This document shows positions 55,008-64,000 of a stretch of DNA of 64,000 nt, one piece after another. The number at the start of each line of letters is the position of its first letter. Within the stretch, counting starts at the first letter, position 1. The position numbers were made by a program, and so were the translations under genes. Under the pieces are notes generated by a model. That model saw only the letters and a program-made list of their open reading frames with translations. It had not been told where the DNA came from and did no database searches. The stretch comes from Tubulanus polymorphus (taxonomy: Eukaryota > Nemertea > Palaeonemertea > Tubulaniformes > Tubulanidae): contig NC_134026.1 of assembly GCF_964204645.1 (NCBI RefSeq), positions 15,952,650 through 16,016,649 of the forward strand. The letters are read 5' to 3'.

Positions 55008-58000
55008 ATGGTTAAAACCCCTAAGGAGAAACAGAGGGAATACAGAGCGGGGTGGAATGCTGATCCGGAGAGGCGTGCAGCCTATCTGCAGAAAGAGAAA
55101 GAACGGTACAGGCAAGATAAAATCATGGGAAAAAAGAAGAGTATCGCAGAGAAGTCGATAAGGGAGCAGCGTTATCAAAGAAAGGCCTGGAACGAAAACC
55201 AAAAAAACCATCGTATGAAACAGTCATAATAATACATCAGAAGTAAACACTGACCAGTAAGTCTCAAAATTCATAATTAGGCTAGAAAATGTATACCTTG
55301 TTTCTCTATCTGACGAGCTTAAAAGTTGACCTGGCTGGCCGCCTATCTACATTGCTTTTTTTTAAAATCGTGATCAATTTCACCATAACACCCCTGGCAG
55401 CTATAGAAATGAACTGATTACAAATTTCATTATATTTTACAAAAATGATCCGGCCCCTGCGGAGAAACAAGGTATCATTTTTGTTTACCCTTAAAAAAAC
55501 TACAATGGATTTCAAATTATATAGAGAAGACTTTCTTATTGGTAGTATAATTTATTTATTTGCAGACCAAGCCGTCAGAAAATGCAAGGACAACAGATAA
55601 AGAAAAATACACAACGTAAGCATGCCGAAAAACTCAGGCACTTGGAAAAAAAATTGGAATCAGCAGAACGCAAGTTTCGCAAATATCAGAAACGGTTACA
55701 GAGATCCGAGAGAAGAACTGCTTTGCTAGAATTGACACCAAGATCAAAGACTAAGAAATTGTTGAGTGTATTCAGTAGACCGAACACTGGTCATGCTAAG
55801 GTTAGAAAAGTGTTGACATTCCACTATAGCTTATTAGCTAACCTAAGGATGAAGTATCAGAACGCAAAAAGTGAAAGAGCAAAGAATAGATTAGCTGCCT
55901 TGTTAAGTGGAAAGGTTCTCCGAAAATATAAAGTTTTGTCGATGACCAACGATTTAGGAATGACCTGGAGGAAGACTAAGAGAAGGGCCAAAAAAGCCTA
56001 GATCTGACATCTTTACAGGAGTCTTCAAAGAATCCATCCAGTCGTTCTATGAAAGGGATGATGTATTCAGAATGACGACTGGGAAAAAAGAAACAAAAAC
56101 TTTTCAAAAAGTGAAGAAGCAGAAGCGCATTCTCCTCGATTCAATGCTTAACCTTCATGCGAAGTTCAATGAATTGTCATCAAAACATATCAGCTATGCA
56201 TCATTCTGTAGATATCGTCCATTCTGGGTGTGCCCTCCGTCAGAGTCCGACAGGAACCTTGAATTTCTAATCACAGCGTTACGTGGCAAAACGCATTTCA
56301 AGAAAACGTGCCAGACAAAGAAAGCATGCTGAGGTTAATTACATGTGACACAGGATCCAAAAATTGTATGTATGGAACGTGTAACGTCTGCAACTCAAAG
56401 AGGGCCCCGATAGTCGAAGAAATAGAAGGGGGTAACGCTATTGTTCCATATTTTGAATGGGTAACGAAGACGAATGATGATGGCATCAAGATAACTGCTA
56501 AAGAAAGTCTTCAATCCTTCTTTGATGAAGTGGTAGGAAAATTCCATGCAGCCATGATTCGATACAAAAAGCATAAATTCAACATCACCAATCAACAGGA
56601 ATACTTAATAAGAAAAAAGGAGAACCTGAAACCTAACGAAGCCATAATACAAGTCGACTTTAGTGAAAATTACAACTGTGGTTACTCCGAAGAAATTCAA
56701 TCCGCGCATTTTGGTGGTAGTCATCAACAGGTAACCCTACATACTGGATGTCCTTACGTCGGCCAGTCACCGGTTACGTCATTCTGTACGATTTCGGAAG
56801 TTTGACACATGACCCTATCGGGATTTGGACCTATATGAGACCAATCCTCCAGTTCCGAGCTGATGAACATCCAGATGTTACGAAACTGCTGTTTTTTAGT
56901 GGTGGGCCCACAACCCGATATAGACAAAAGAAAAACTTCTATTTGTTCTCTTGTTTGACTAGCGGATACAGTTTTTCGTCGTGGAACTATTTTGAGGCTT
57001 CGCATGGAAAAGGGGCAGCAGATGGTATTGGAGGGACGCTAAAACGAATTGCTGATTGTCTGCTGAAACGTGGAACTGATGTATCGACTCCGTTACAACT
57101 CTACAACAGCTTATTAGACCAGACCTCCATTAAATTGTTCGATGTCCCGTCATGCGATGTAAAAGAGGCCGAAGAACTGCTAAGATGTGATTCAATAAAA
57201 ACTATCCCTGGTATGTAAATATGAGTCTAGGCCTAATCATACGATCGAGATTACAGGTGCGGACCTGGAATTAGTCCATAATTGAGTGCGATGAAATTAG
57301 ATATTTAACTAATATTTTTGTTGTTACAGGTACTATGAAGATACATCAGGTTATTCTAAATGGAAATGGCATTGTATACTACCGGGATGTCAGCTGCCTA
57401 AACTGTGATGGAGAGTGTACCCATATAGAAGGAAAGATTTTCCGATTTCTTTAGCAGACGAAAATAATAATAATGATAAAGAAAGCAAGGTCAGTTGAAT
57501 AAATTTTTCACAGGTTAATTGCAGTTTTAATAACATTGATAAATCTGAAAACTTATGCCTACATTTCTACAATTTAATGAATTTGCAGAATGATTTGTGA
57601 GCCAGTATACGTAAGAAGTATTTTAGATAGTACTGTAAAAGTGTAAAAGTGAACTCTTTGCAACTTTTTCTTTCATTTCCTATATTACAGACTGGTCATA
57701 CTGATGGGCTATCGGTATCAGTGAAAAAACCGGTCAACCTTTGTAGTGAAAGCAGCCCTAGTAATATCGCACTAGCTGTTAGCGCACAACCGACTTCATC
57801 TGACGGAACTCTCTTCGAAATCGAATCTGTTAAGAGTCATATACACAATAACAAGCCTGGTCAATGGGTCCTAGTACATTATGAAGGTGCAGTGTACCCT
57901 GGGTTAATTAATAATGTTGATGAGGATGATGATGATTACAATATTACATGTATGGCAACAGCTGGTGAAAATAGATACTTCTGGACAAAAAGACCTGATA

Positions 58001-58122
58001 TACTCTGGTACTCTTATGATGATATTGCCTGTGTAATTGAAGAGCCCAAAAGAATCACAAAGAATCGTGATCATTTTAAGAATGATCCAATAATTTGGAA
58101 ACGTTTTTCGAATTCAGAGTGA
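55008..58122 (+). pseudogene. RNase-H-like transposase family gene, unnamed, decayed
   Basis: N-terminal exon 55008-55249 (basic, ADPERRAAYLQKEKERYRQ), next exon from 55565 with a coiled coil (HAEKLRHLEKKLESAERKFR), then RMTTGKKETKTFQKVKKQKR, SYASFCRYRPFWV, a CMYGTCNVC cysteine cluster, IIQVDFSENYNC (first Asp), FFSGGPTTRYRQKKNFYLF and NYFEASHGKGAADGIGG, with later exons at about 57330-57452 and 57691-58122 ending in a Tudor-like QWVLVHYEGAVYPG segment. This is a widespread metazoan family that I believe to be transposon-derived; its name I cannot give with certainty (Sola-type is one possibility). At least four frameshifts (near 55212, 55990, 56290, 56800) break it. FFSGGPTT has Gly where relatives have Asp. 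Confidence 0.6.
55293..55475. repeat. MITE-like element, 183 bp, in an intron of the transposase-like gene
   Basis: Inverted ends ATACCTTGTTTCTC...GAGAAACAAGGTAT. The interior matches 41092-41249. No coding. Confidence 0.7.
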
Positions 58123-58213
58123 ATTAGTCTTCTAAGCTTATCGAAAATTAGATTTTAGTAAGCTTACATGCACTTTCCCTCAGTATAGTAAGCATTTGTA
58201 CTGTGCATCTATG

Positions 58214-58297
58214 TGTAACAGAAATGACCTGTCATTCCTGTTATTGTAACAGGAATGACAGGTCATTCCTATTATATGCTGATGTCATTCCCGTTAT
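58214..58297. repeat. Right cluster of the 15-bp motif GTAACAGGAATGACA
   Basis: Five close copies in both orientations: 58214-58227, 58230-58244, 58246-58260, 58261-58274 and 58283-58297. The middle ones form an inverted pair (TGTCATTCCTGTTAT, GTAACAGGAATGACA). It lies about 90 bp after the gene's last stop. Confidence 0.75.
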
Positions 58298-58299
58298 GG

Positions 58300-61200
58300 T
58301 TATAATATTTGTTATAATTTTTAGAGATTTTAAAATGAATTGTGTTTTTTGCTGCATTTGAAATATTGTTTGAACTGCTTTCAAGGATCTGAAAATGAGA
58401 AATGAAGAATACTCAACTTAAAAAAAAATATATGAATTTTTATGTCGTCAAATAAGATTTTTCTAATTTTTTTGTAATCAGCAGAATTTACGGCAGATGA
58501 GAGTCCGCCATATTTAAATTCCGAAGTGAGGCATGTTAACATTGATTACGTATCCCGGCCCATCACACACTCCAGTGTGTACACAAAAAGATACACTCAT
58601 TGAAGATCTCAGTTGAAAATTGCGATTGAAATACTCCTGCTGGGCTGCCCATGTGGTCTTAAATTTTCTTATTTATCCACTCACTGTGTTAACCATATCC
58701 AAATAATTGCTGATGTGGCATTATGCTGCAATGTAGAACTGTTATTGGACTTAAAGTGATAACAACACTATAAATAGCAGCAAAAATACATATGTATTTT
58801 TGATAGTAGCAGTAACACGCGCCGAAGTGAGCCGATCTACGTCACAGTCGAGAGAAAAGCATCTGCTACGTGGAGAAAATGGCGGCGGCCAGGCACTCTA
58901 CAAAACCTTCCATTTGAATAAAGTATTAGATGAAATGTTTTCTGCTGTTTTAAAATGTATTTATAAAGGTTTCTAACACAGATACAAACAATTTTTTACT
59001 GCAGTTCCCCTCAAATCGAAACTGAGATAATCATTTTCGCCATTTTCACGCTTGCTCGAAATGAAGTAAAAGGAAACGAACCTGGCGCTGTTTTCGTCAC
59101 CGTAAATGTGGATTACCAGGAGTACGGCGAGTATGAGCATGTAAACGCCCGCAGAAAAAACCACTGCCGTACACTGCAGCTATGCGGGCGAGCGGGTCGA
59201 AATAATGTCAAAAATAAATGTATAACATTAATTGCCACCATGCTGCTGACGTTCCTGATGAATTATCTATTCTACTCCAAGAGTTCCTCACAAAAATCAT
59301 TGACGGTTAAATCAAAGAATAAGCCTACAATATAGTTGGAATTGAGATAAAATAATGGAATATTGCATCATGTGGCAGTGATCGAGTTCACCAAAAATTT
59401 CTGAGCATCAATACCAAATAAGATTCCAGTTTCCGGATTTTGTCATAACCTTTAAGAAATGGACGACTATTCATGACAGCAACAAAAAAAAACAAAATCG
59501 AGAGAAAAAAATAAACTTTTTTCTCAATGAGATATTTAAAAACGGATTACACCGATTCGATTCCTCGTACTAAGATTCTTTGGTGCCGTAAGTTTGATGT
59601 AGATAGACTGGAACATAGTGCGGTCCGAAAGTAAAGGAATGCCAGATATTCTTACTATAAGCATTATGTTGTTACGGAGAAAACTGAAGGGTAAGAATTT
59701 GACTGACCTAGGAGACAACATGATGTCATTTGAACAGGATAACGTAGTAGTCGTTCATTACGTGAACCGACCAAAAACAGACGAACAAATGGCGGCAAAC
59801 CACGTGCGAGAGTACCAGTTCATTCAAGTCTTATTCGCATCACCTACTTTAATTCCTTGAAAAACTAACACAGAGAATTCGGAGGGGTTTTCAGTAGGAA
59901 AGGCCACACAGACTATCATTAAATCATAGATTCTGATGTCACTCATTAGATCCACCATAAGGCTTGGACGGAAAATAATTCAATTCGCATTTAATTCCAG
60001 CTTGGCGGGTTTACAGTTTATATGCTAATTCTCATAATTTTGATGAGACACTGTTTAATCATATAGCAAATTGTGAATAAGGGTTTACAATAACATAAAG
60101 AAGTACGTGTGTTCATTTCATGTTCTCCTTTTGCCGTCATTAAAGATCAAGGCACCGTTACATACTTCAGAAGTTTCAATAATTTCTTTCTAAGATAAAA
60201 CTCAAAGAAAGTAAAGGCCGCTATGATGCTGGTAAAAAAATAAAGTGTATTTTCAATACAGTCAATAATTTCCAAATTAATACACACAACTTGATTATTC
60301 GTAAAACCAAACCGGTTGATTAAAGACTAAAAAGTATTTGTGAAGTTTTCATAGTTTTCGTTTATCTATGGCCGCGTCCACTTAAGCGTTTTCTTAATCT
60401 TTTTCTTAATCAACTCTTCACACGGATGCCAAACTTGGCCCGACCGCAAACGTCGGACCAGGCCCGAGCCAAATTTTAGCACGGGGCAAATGATTGCGTT
60501 TGAATTGCAACTGGTTCTGGAAATGATTCACTTCTTGATGTTTGAGCATTGTTTAGCATCGAGTGAGTGGTTTGTGTGTGAGTGTGCTCTCTAAATAGGC
60601 ACGGGCCAAATTTGGTGCGGGCCTGATCCGTGCCAATTTTGCACAAGCCAAATCGTCTTCACGTGATCGCGGCTAATTGTTTGATGGTCAAGATTCCATA
60701 AAAGGGGAACAGTCGCTTTCATTGTCTGTTAATCAAATTTGGTGACGGTATGTTCAGACACATCCCTTTCAACAGTTGAATTACGAAGAATCCGTAACCC
60801 GGATTAAAAGCAGAAAATTAACGTGTGTGATTGTATTGTAAAAAGATAATCCGAGATTTGACAAGCTTATATTAATCACAGCTTTACAGCTATATTTAGG
60901 GTTTCTGCTTCGCAGAGACCGTATTGTAATTCTCATGAGTAATTCTGGTGATTATTAGCTTTTCCACTTTCCTGACTAATTTTTTTCATAAAATGTATCT
61001 CCTCTCAGATTCGACTACTAACAGCTTATAAACGTAATTATTTTCAACTCTGACAGAAATGTAACTCAACGTCTGACCATTTCGAATTTGCGTATAGTAA
61101 TTTGTTATGAATTAATCCCGTGTAATTACTGGGTCTAAACAGCGACCAGAATAACGCAAAGCATTGTCATCCATTGATAAAAATACATCCCGAAAAAGCC

Positions 61201-61319
61201 TACAAATTACCGGACGACCTCGAGCGTCAAACTCAAAATCACGGATTCAGACTTACAATCAGTCCGGATGCGCAACAAGTGTATTATTAGTACGATAACC
61301 ACACTCAAACGTGGTGAAC
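58300..61319. other. Long stretch without a supported gene
   Basis: Open frames such as 59108-59335 and 59618-59860 show no recognisable domain and no splice support. Repeated CGGGCCAAATTTGGTGCGGGCC-like words occur at 60430-60650. TAGGGTTTCTGCTTCGCAGA at 60896 looks like the start of a common repeat, but I cannot place it. Confidence 0.4.
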
Positions 61320-61602
61320 GGATAATAAGATAAAAACCGACTATCAGATTAAAAGAGTTTTAAAATCAAGAATTCGAACAATCTAAAATATATGAAATAC
61401 ACGAACTTTCGATCGCACCCTACAGATCATCGTCAGGTGTGAGATATAGACTAAAAACAGGAGTATATATACAGATATGAACAGGTTAATTGAGTAAATT
61501 GGCGAGTGAGTAAGTAATTGGTGTTTAGTACTTACTCACTCACCAATTTTAAAATTCTTTTAATCCGTAGATAGTGGGTTTTTATCTTATTAAGTATCTT
61601 AT
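61320..61602 (-). mobile_element. Penelope-like pseudo-LTR remnant with inverted flanks
   Basis: Inverted repeats GATAATAAGATAAAAACC... (61320-61367) and its complement (61548-61602) bracket a minus-strand segment with CTGACGA (61436-61430), a GATC...GATC stem and GAAA (61410-61407), the order of a hammerhead core (CUGANGA...GAAA). A further hairpin GAGTGAGTAAGTA/TACTTACTCACTC lies at 61503-61540. No coding part. Assignment to Penelope-like elements is by analogy to the two clearer copies. Confidence 0.45.
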
Positions 61603-62340
61603 TAATGAAACAACATGGCGGATGGTTGAAATCATTTTCGGCTAAAATTGATCGCAAATTTATGGCGAGTTTTAGGACTTTTATGAACTATGATCGCTAA
61701 AACCTAAAATGAGTCAATTGATTAATTCTATTCGTAAATCAATTTACGTTGGCTACATTTCGTGAAGATTTCTGGCTCAAATCAACTTAACATGAATAGA
61801 AATGGTAGGGATGTTCAGTGACCCCCGAAAATATAAAAACATCCCAAATGAAGATTTCCTTAATGGAAGATGATAAGGGATATAGATACCCATCAGCCAG
61901 AAAAATTTCCACAAGGGTCCAAAATCAAAGGTCATCGAAAGGTCATGCAATCGTTGGGTGAAGAACATGTATATCATTTGTGCTATTCTGTAACCAAAAA
62001 TATAGTAATAAACTCTGAATCATTTGTTTATGTTCACAGTGGGAAATGATGCTGCAGATATTGAAATCCAATGGCCCTTTTCCATTTTAGACCCCCAGGG
62101 GTCGAGTAAGCCCCCAGAACCGACAAAAAATATGTAAAAATTCATGTAGTTTATTCAAATAAACTACAATTTGCAGTCACTGATGTTTGAAATCATGGTT
62201 TGTACTCTCTAATTGTGTGGAATTGGTTGAAAGAGGTTTTAGGATGCAGGTACGGGTTATTTATGCACGTCTCGCAGAAGTAGGTCGCGTCTCACACTGT
62301 TTGTGCTTAGCTGTAAATGAGGTCAAATCGATAATTACTA
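61603..62340. other. No gene seen
   Basis: Non-coding; a minus frame at 61777-61977 shows no domain. Confidence 0.4.
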
Positions 62341-62650
62341 CCAATACAATATAATACAATACAATAAACTTTATTGCTCCTTAATGAACATAACATTATC
62401 GGATTGTTTACAATAAAGATACAAACAGAGAGAAAATGTGATATAAAGGTACAAAAATAGTTACAAAACAATCAAAAATACAGAGAAATTATGGTATCAT
62501 TTCGGTAGTACACCAAACAATTTCAGATTCCTTATACAAAAACAGTCAGAAATAAACTGCTGAATATATTTCATGATTTCACGGTCGTTACTGCCTAATA
62601 GAAAGGCTATTTTACTACCGCAGCCGTGCATTGAAAAATGTATATTATGT
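62341..62650 (-). mobile_element. LINE 3' fragment with (TATTG)n tail, minus strand
   Basis: The minus strand reads a short C-terminal peptide (CGSKIAFLLGSNDREIMKYI, then FCIRNLKLFGVLPK and a stop near 62495), a 3' UTR, and GCAATAAAGTTTATTGTATTGTATTATATTG at 62341-62380. That is the usual end of a 5'-truncated LINE. Confidence 0.55.
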
Positions 62651-63005
62651 TCACAATACATTCATAGTACAAACACTGCCTAGTTGCACCCATCTGCCAT
62701 CTATTGGAATAAGCAGCGATAACAATTGAGCCGGTACGCTGCCGGGCTTAATATATATTGAAAAAGGTGGACCAGGCACACTGCCGGGATAGACATGGAA
62801 TGATTAAGGTCACCTTTCCACTGGGTGATGCTATGGTATGAGTACATATGGTAGCAAATGAGTACTCGGCGAAGTAATGATCATGTTGGCTACCTACTTA
62901 ATGCCTAGCTTTTGTGGGGGATATGCCTAGAATAGATTTAGGCCCTTAGTATAGTATGTAGAGCCAGTGGAAAGCCTAAGTAGTTAGTAAGGGGCTGGTT
63001 TACGG
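62651..63005. other. No gene seen; left flank of Penelope-like copy 2
   Basis: Contains a repeated CCGGTACGCTGCCGGG / CCAGGCACACTGCCGGG pair near 62730-62790. An inverted repeat GGATGCGCTTG/CAAGCGCATCC spans 63005-63042 at the border of the next element. Confidence 0.4.
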
Positions 63006-63290
63006 ATGCGCTTGTGTAAATCGAGCATCCGCAAGCGCATCCGTGAACAGAGGAATGATGTTAAGAATTTTAAGCGTGAAAGTAGTGTTGTCAATCACGT
63101 ATACGAAACCAGCCACAATTTTGATTTTGAAAATGCCTCCATAATTTTCCCCTGTCCGGAAAAAATTAAACGACACATTATGGCATCGGCTCTGATTATC
63201 GAAAATTCAGGAAATTGTGCTAATTTGAATATCGGTTTCTCCCCTCACAACAATTTGATCTCCAAATTTCTCGCTTCTCTTGTACCCCGT
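63006..63290 (+). pseudogene. C-terminal part of a Penelope-like GIY-YIG endonuclease
   Basis: SIRKRIREQRNDVKNFKRES, VVNHVYETSHNFDFENASII and IIENSGNCANLNIGF match the region after the GIY-YIG core: the helix with conserved arginines, the NHxxxTxHxFDF block and the C-terminal asparagine-rich block. The catalytic GIY-YIG itself is missing. The frame stays open to 63401 but the last part is 3' non-coding DNA. Confidence 0.7.
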
Positions 63291-63615
63291 ATATTAATTC
63301 CCTCTATTGTTTGCCTTGAACATCGCTTGCTTGTGTCCATTCACTCACTGATTATCGCCTATCATGTTCCTTCTGTTTGTTTACATCTTAGTACCCCTTA
63401 GCTTGTCTTCACGTTTAATCACTTTATTTTTGTGTCTTTTGTTTATATATTACTTGAATCTATATTGCCCCTACTTTTCCTTTGCTTACTTTACCATTGT
63501 TTTCCAGCTGTTATGGCATTGCTTTAATCTATTCCCCTATCAATATTTAAATCACTCACTCTGTTTCTATTGTTTTGGTCTTGTATAAATATCTTGTAAT
63601 ATATCTCCTGTTCTC

Positions 63616-63662
63616 AGTACGCCTGATGATGGCATAGTCTTGAGCCGAAAAGTTGCGCAAAT
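63616..63662 (+). ncRNA. Hammerhead-ribozyme-like motif, Penelope copy 2
   Basis: CTGATGA (63623-63629), GGC...GCC stem and GAAA (63647-63650), as at 9496-9541. The base after GAAA is A, not C, so the minimal stem III is weaker. Confidence 0.5.
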
Positions 63663-63720
63663 ATATATATTCGTCTATCCAAGTTTCTCGTTTAGGCTGA
63701 ATTTATTGTGGGATTTCTCT

Positions 63721-64000
63721 CGTTATCATCTCACTGCAATCATTGCTGCAACTATTTCTCCTGGATAAATCAACAATCACATCATACATCAAAATCTGTG
63801 TTCAGTAGAATTTCTTTCAATAAAATGAAAATTTATTTGACTAATTTTTATGTTTTCAAGATTGAATTTGAATTGATCTTAAAACCAGAGCATAAAGTTG
63901 AGGGCTCAGGTGCCTAAAATTCAATTCCTCAATGTCCCTGTAATGCCGAGTACGATGGAGATAACAAAGCAGTCTCTCATTTAATATTATTACATCTTTA
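63721..64000. other. No gene seen
   Basis: Right flank of the Penelope-like copy up to the window edge. Confidence 0.4.

Larger units (their letters stand above)
63006..63720 (+). mobile_element. Penelope-like element, copy 2: endonuclease tail, 3' UTR and pseudo-LTR
   Basis: Same family as 8532-9607; 63462-63720 matches 9350-9606. It keeps the endonuclease C-terminal part that copy 1 has lost, but lacks the reverse transcriptase. The 5' end is truncated. Confidence 0.75.

Noticed and set aside
59108-59335. 75-codon frame with a hydrophobic stretch
   Set aside because: Antisense frame of similar quality overlaps it; no splice or homology support.

Overview
The window looks like part of the nuclear genome of an invertebrate animal, probably marine. 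It carries a spliced 15-exon gene for an extracellular VWA/EGF protein, other genes with GT-AG introns, and dense layers of animal-type transposons. One retrotransposon has the GMR1 domain order (integrase before reverse transcriptase), which was first described in deuterostomes. That hints at a deuterostome but does not prove it. No tRNA, rRNA or CRISPR array was seen.

Layout. 1-8278: very AT-rich endogenous virus-like element of the Polinton/adintovirus type (element A, minus strand) with a protein-primed DNA polymerase B, a small OB-fold-like protein, a penton-like protein, four small proteins of unknown function and a capsid-like protein that runs off the left edge. A palindrome with AG...CT tips closes it. 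8519-9620: Penelope-like element with a 13-bp target duplication. 11411-18399: host VWA/EGF gene, fully open across 15 exons. 19439-26754: second, inverted copy of the viral element (element B) lacking the polymerase. A long-TIR DNA transposon (20102-23600), itself carrying a nested 1.2-kb element, sits in its penton gene. 27900-29450: tandem repeats and a KDZ/CxC-like fragment. 29600-40620: remains of a Harbinger-type transposon (Myb/SANT gene on plus, transposase on minus) split by a 6.6-kb GMR1-type LTR retrotransposon, whose gag holds a LINE tail and a further DNA element. 42564-50011: decayed HECT-type E3 ligase gene with a second copy of the long-TIR transposon in an intron and a 1.2-kb insertion in its C-lobe. 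50826-52667: decayed DDE integrase-like gene on minus. 53122-53965: third viral fragment (element C) with two further genes. 54472-58297: decayed RNase-H-like transposase family gene bracketed by clusters of a 15-bp motif. 61320-63720: more Penelope-like and LINE remnants.

The viral elements are the most unusual content. In A the polymerase and OB-like genes begin in a TTAAAATG context, while all six downstream, presumably structural, genes begin with TAAATG, the signature of poxvirus-type late promoters fused to the start codon. The host VWA gene has no lesion over 3.6 kb of coding sequence, whereas every mobile element carries stops and frameshifts, so the lesions look real rather than sequencing noise.

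Positions and splice sites were read by eye. Family assignments rest on recognised motifs, not on database searches.
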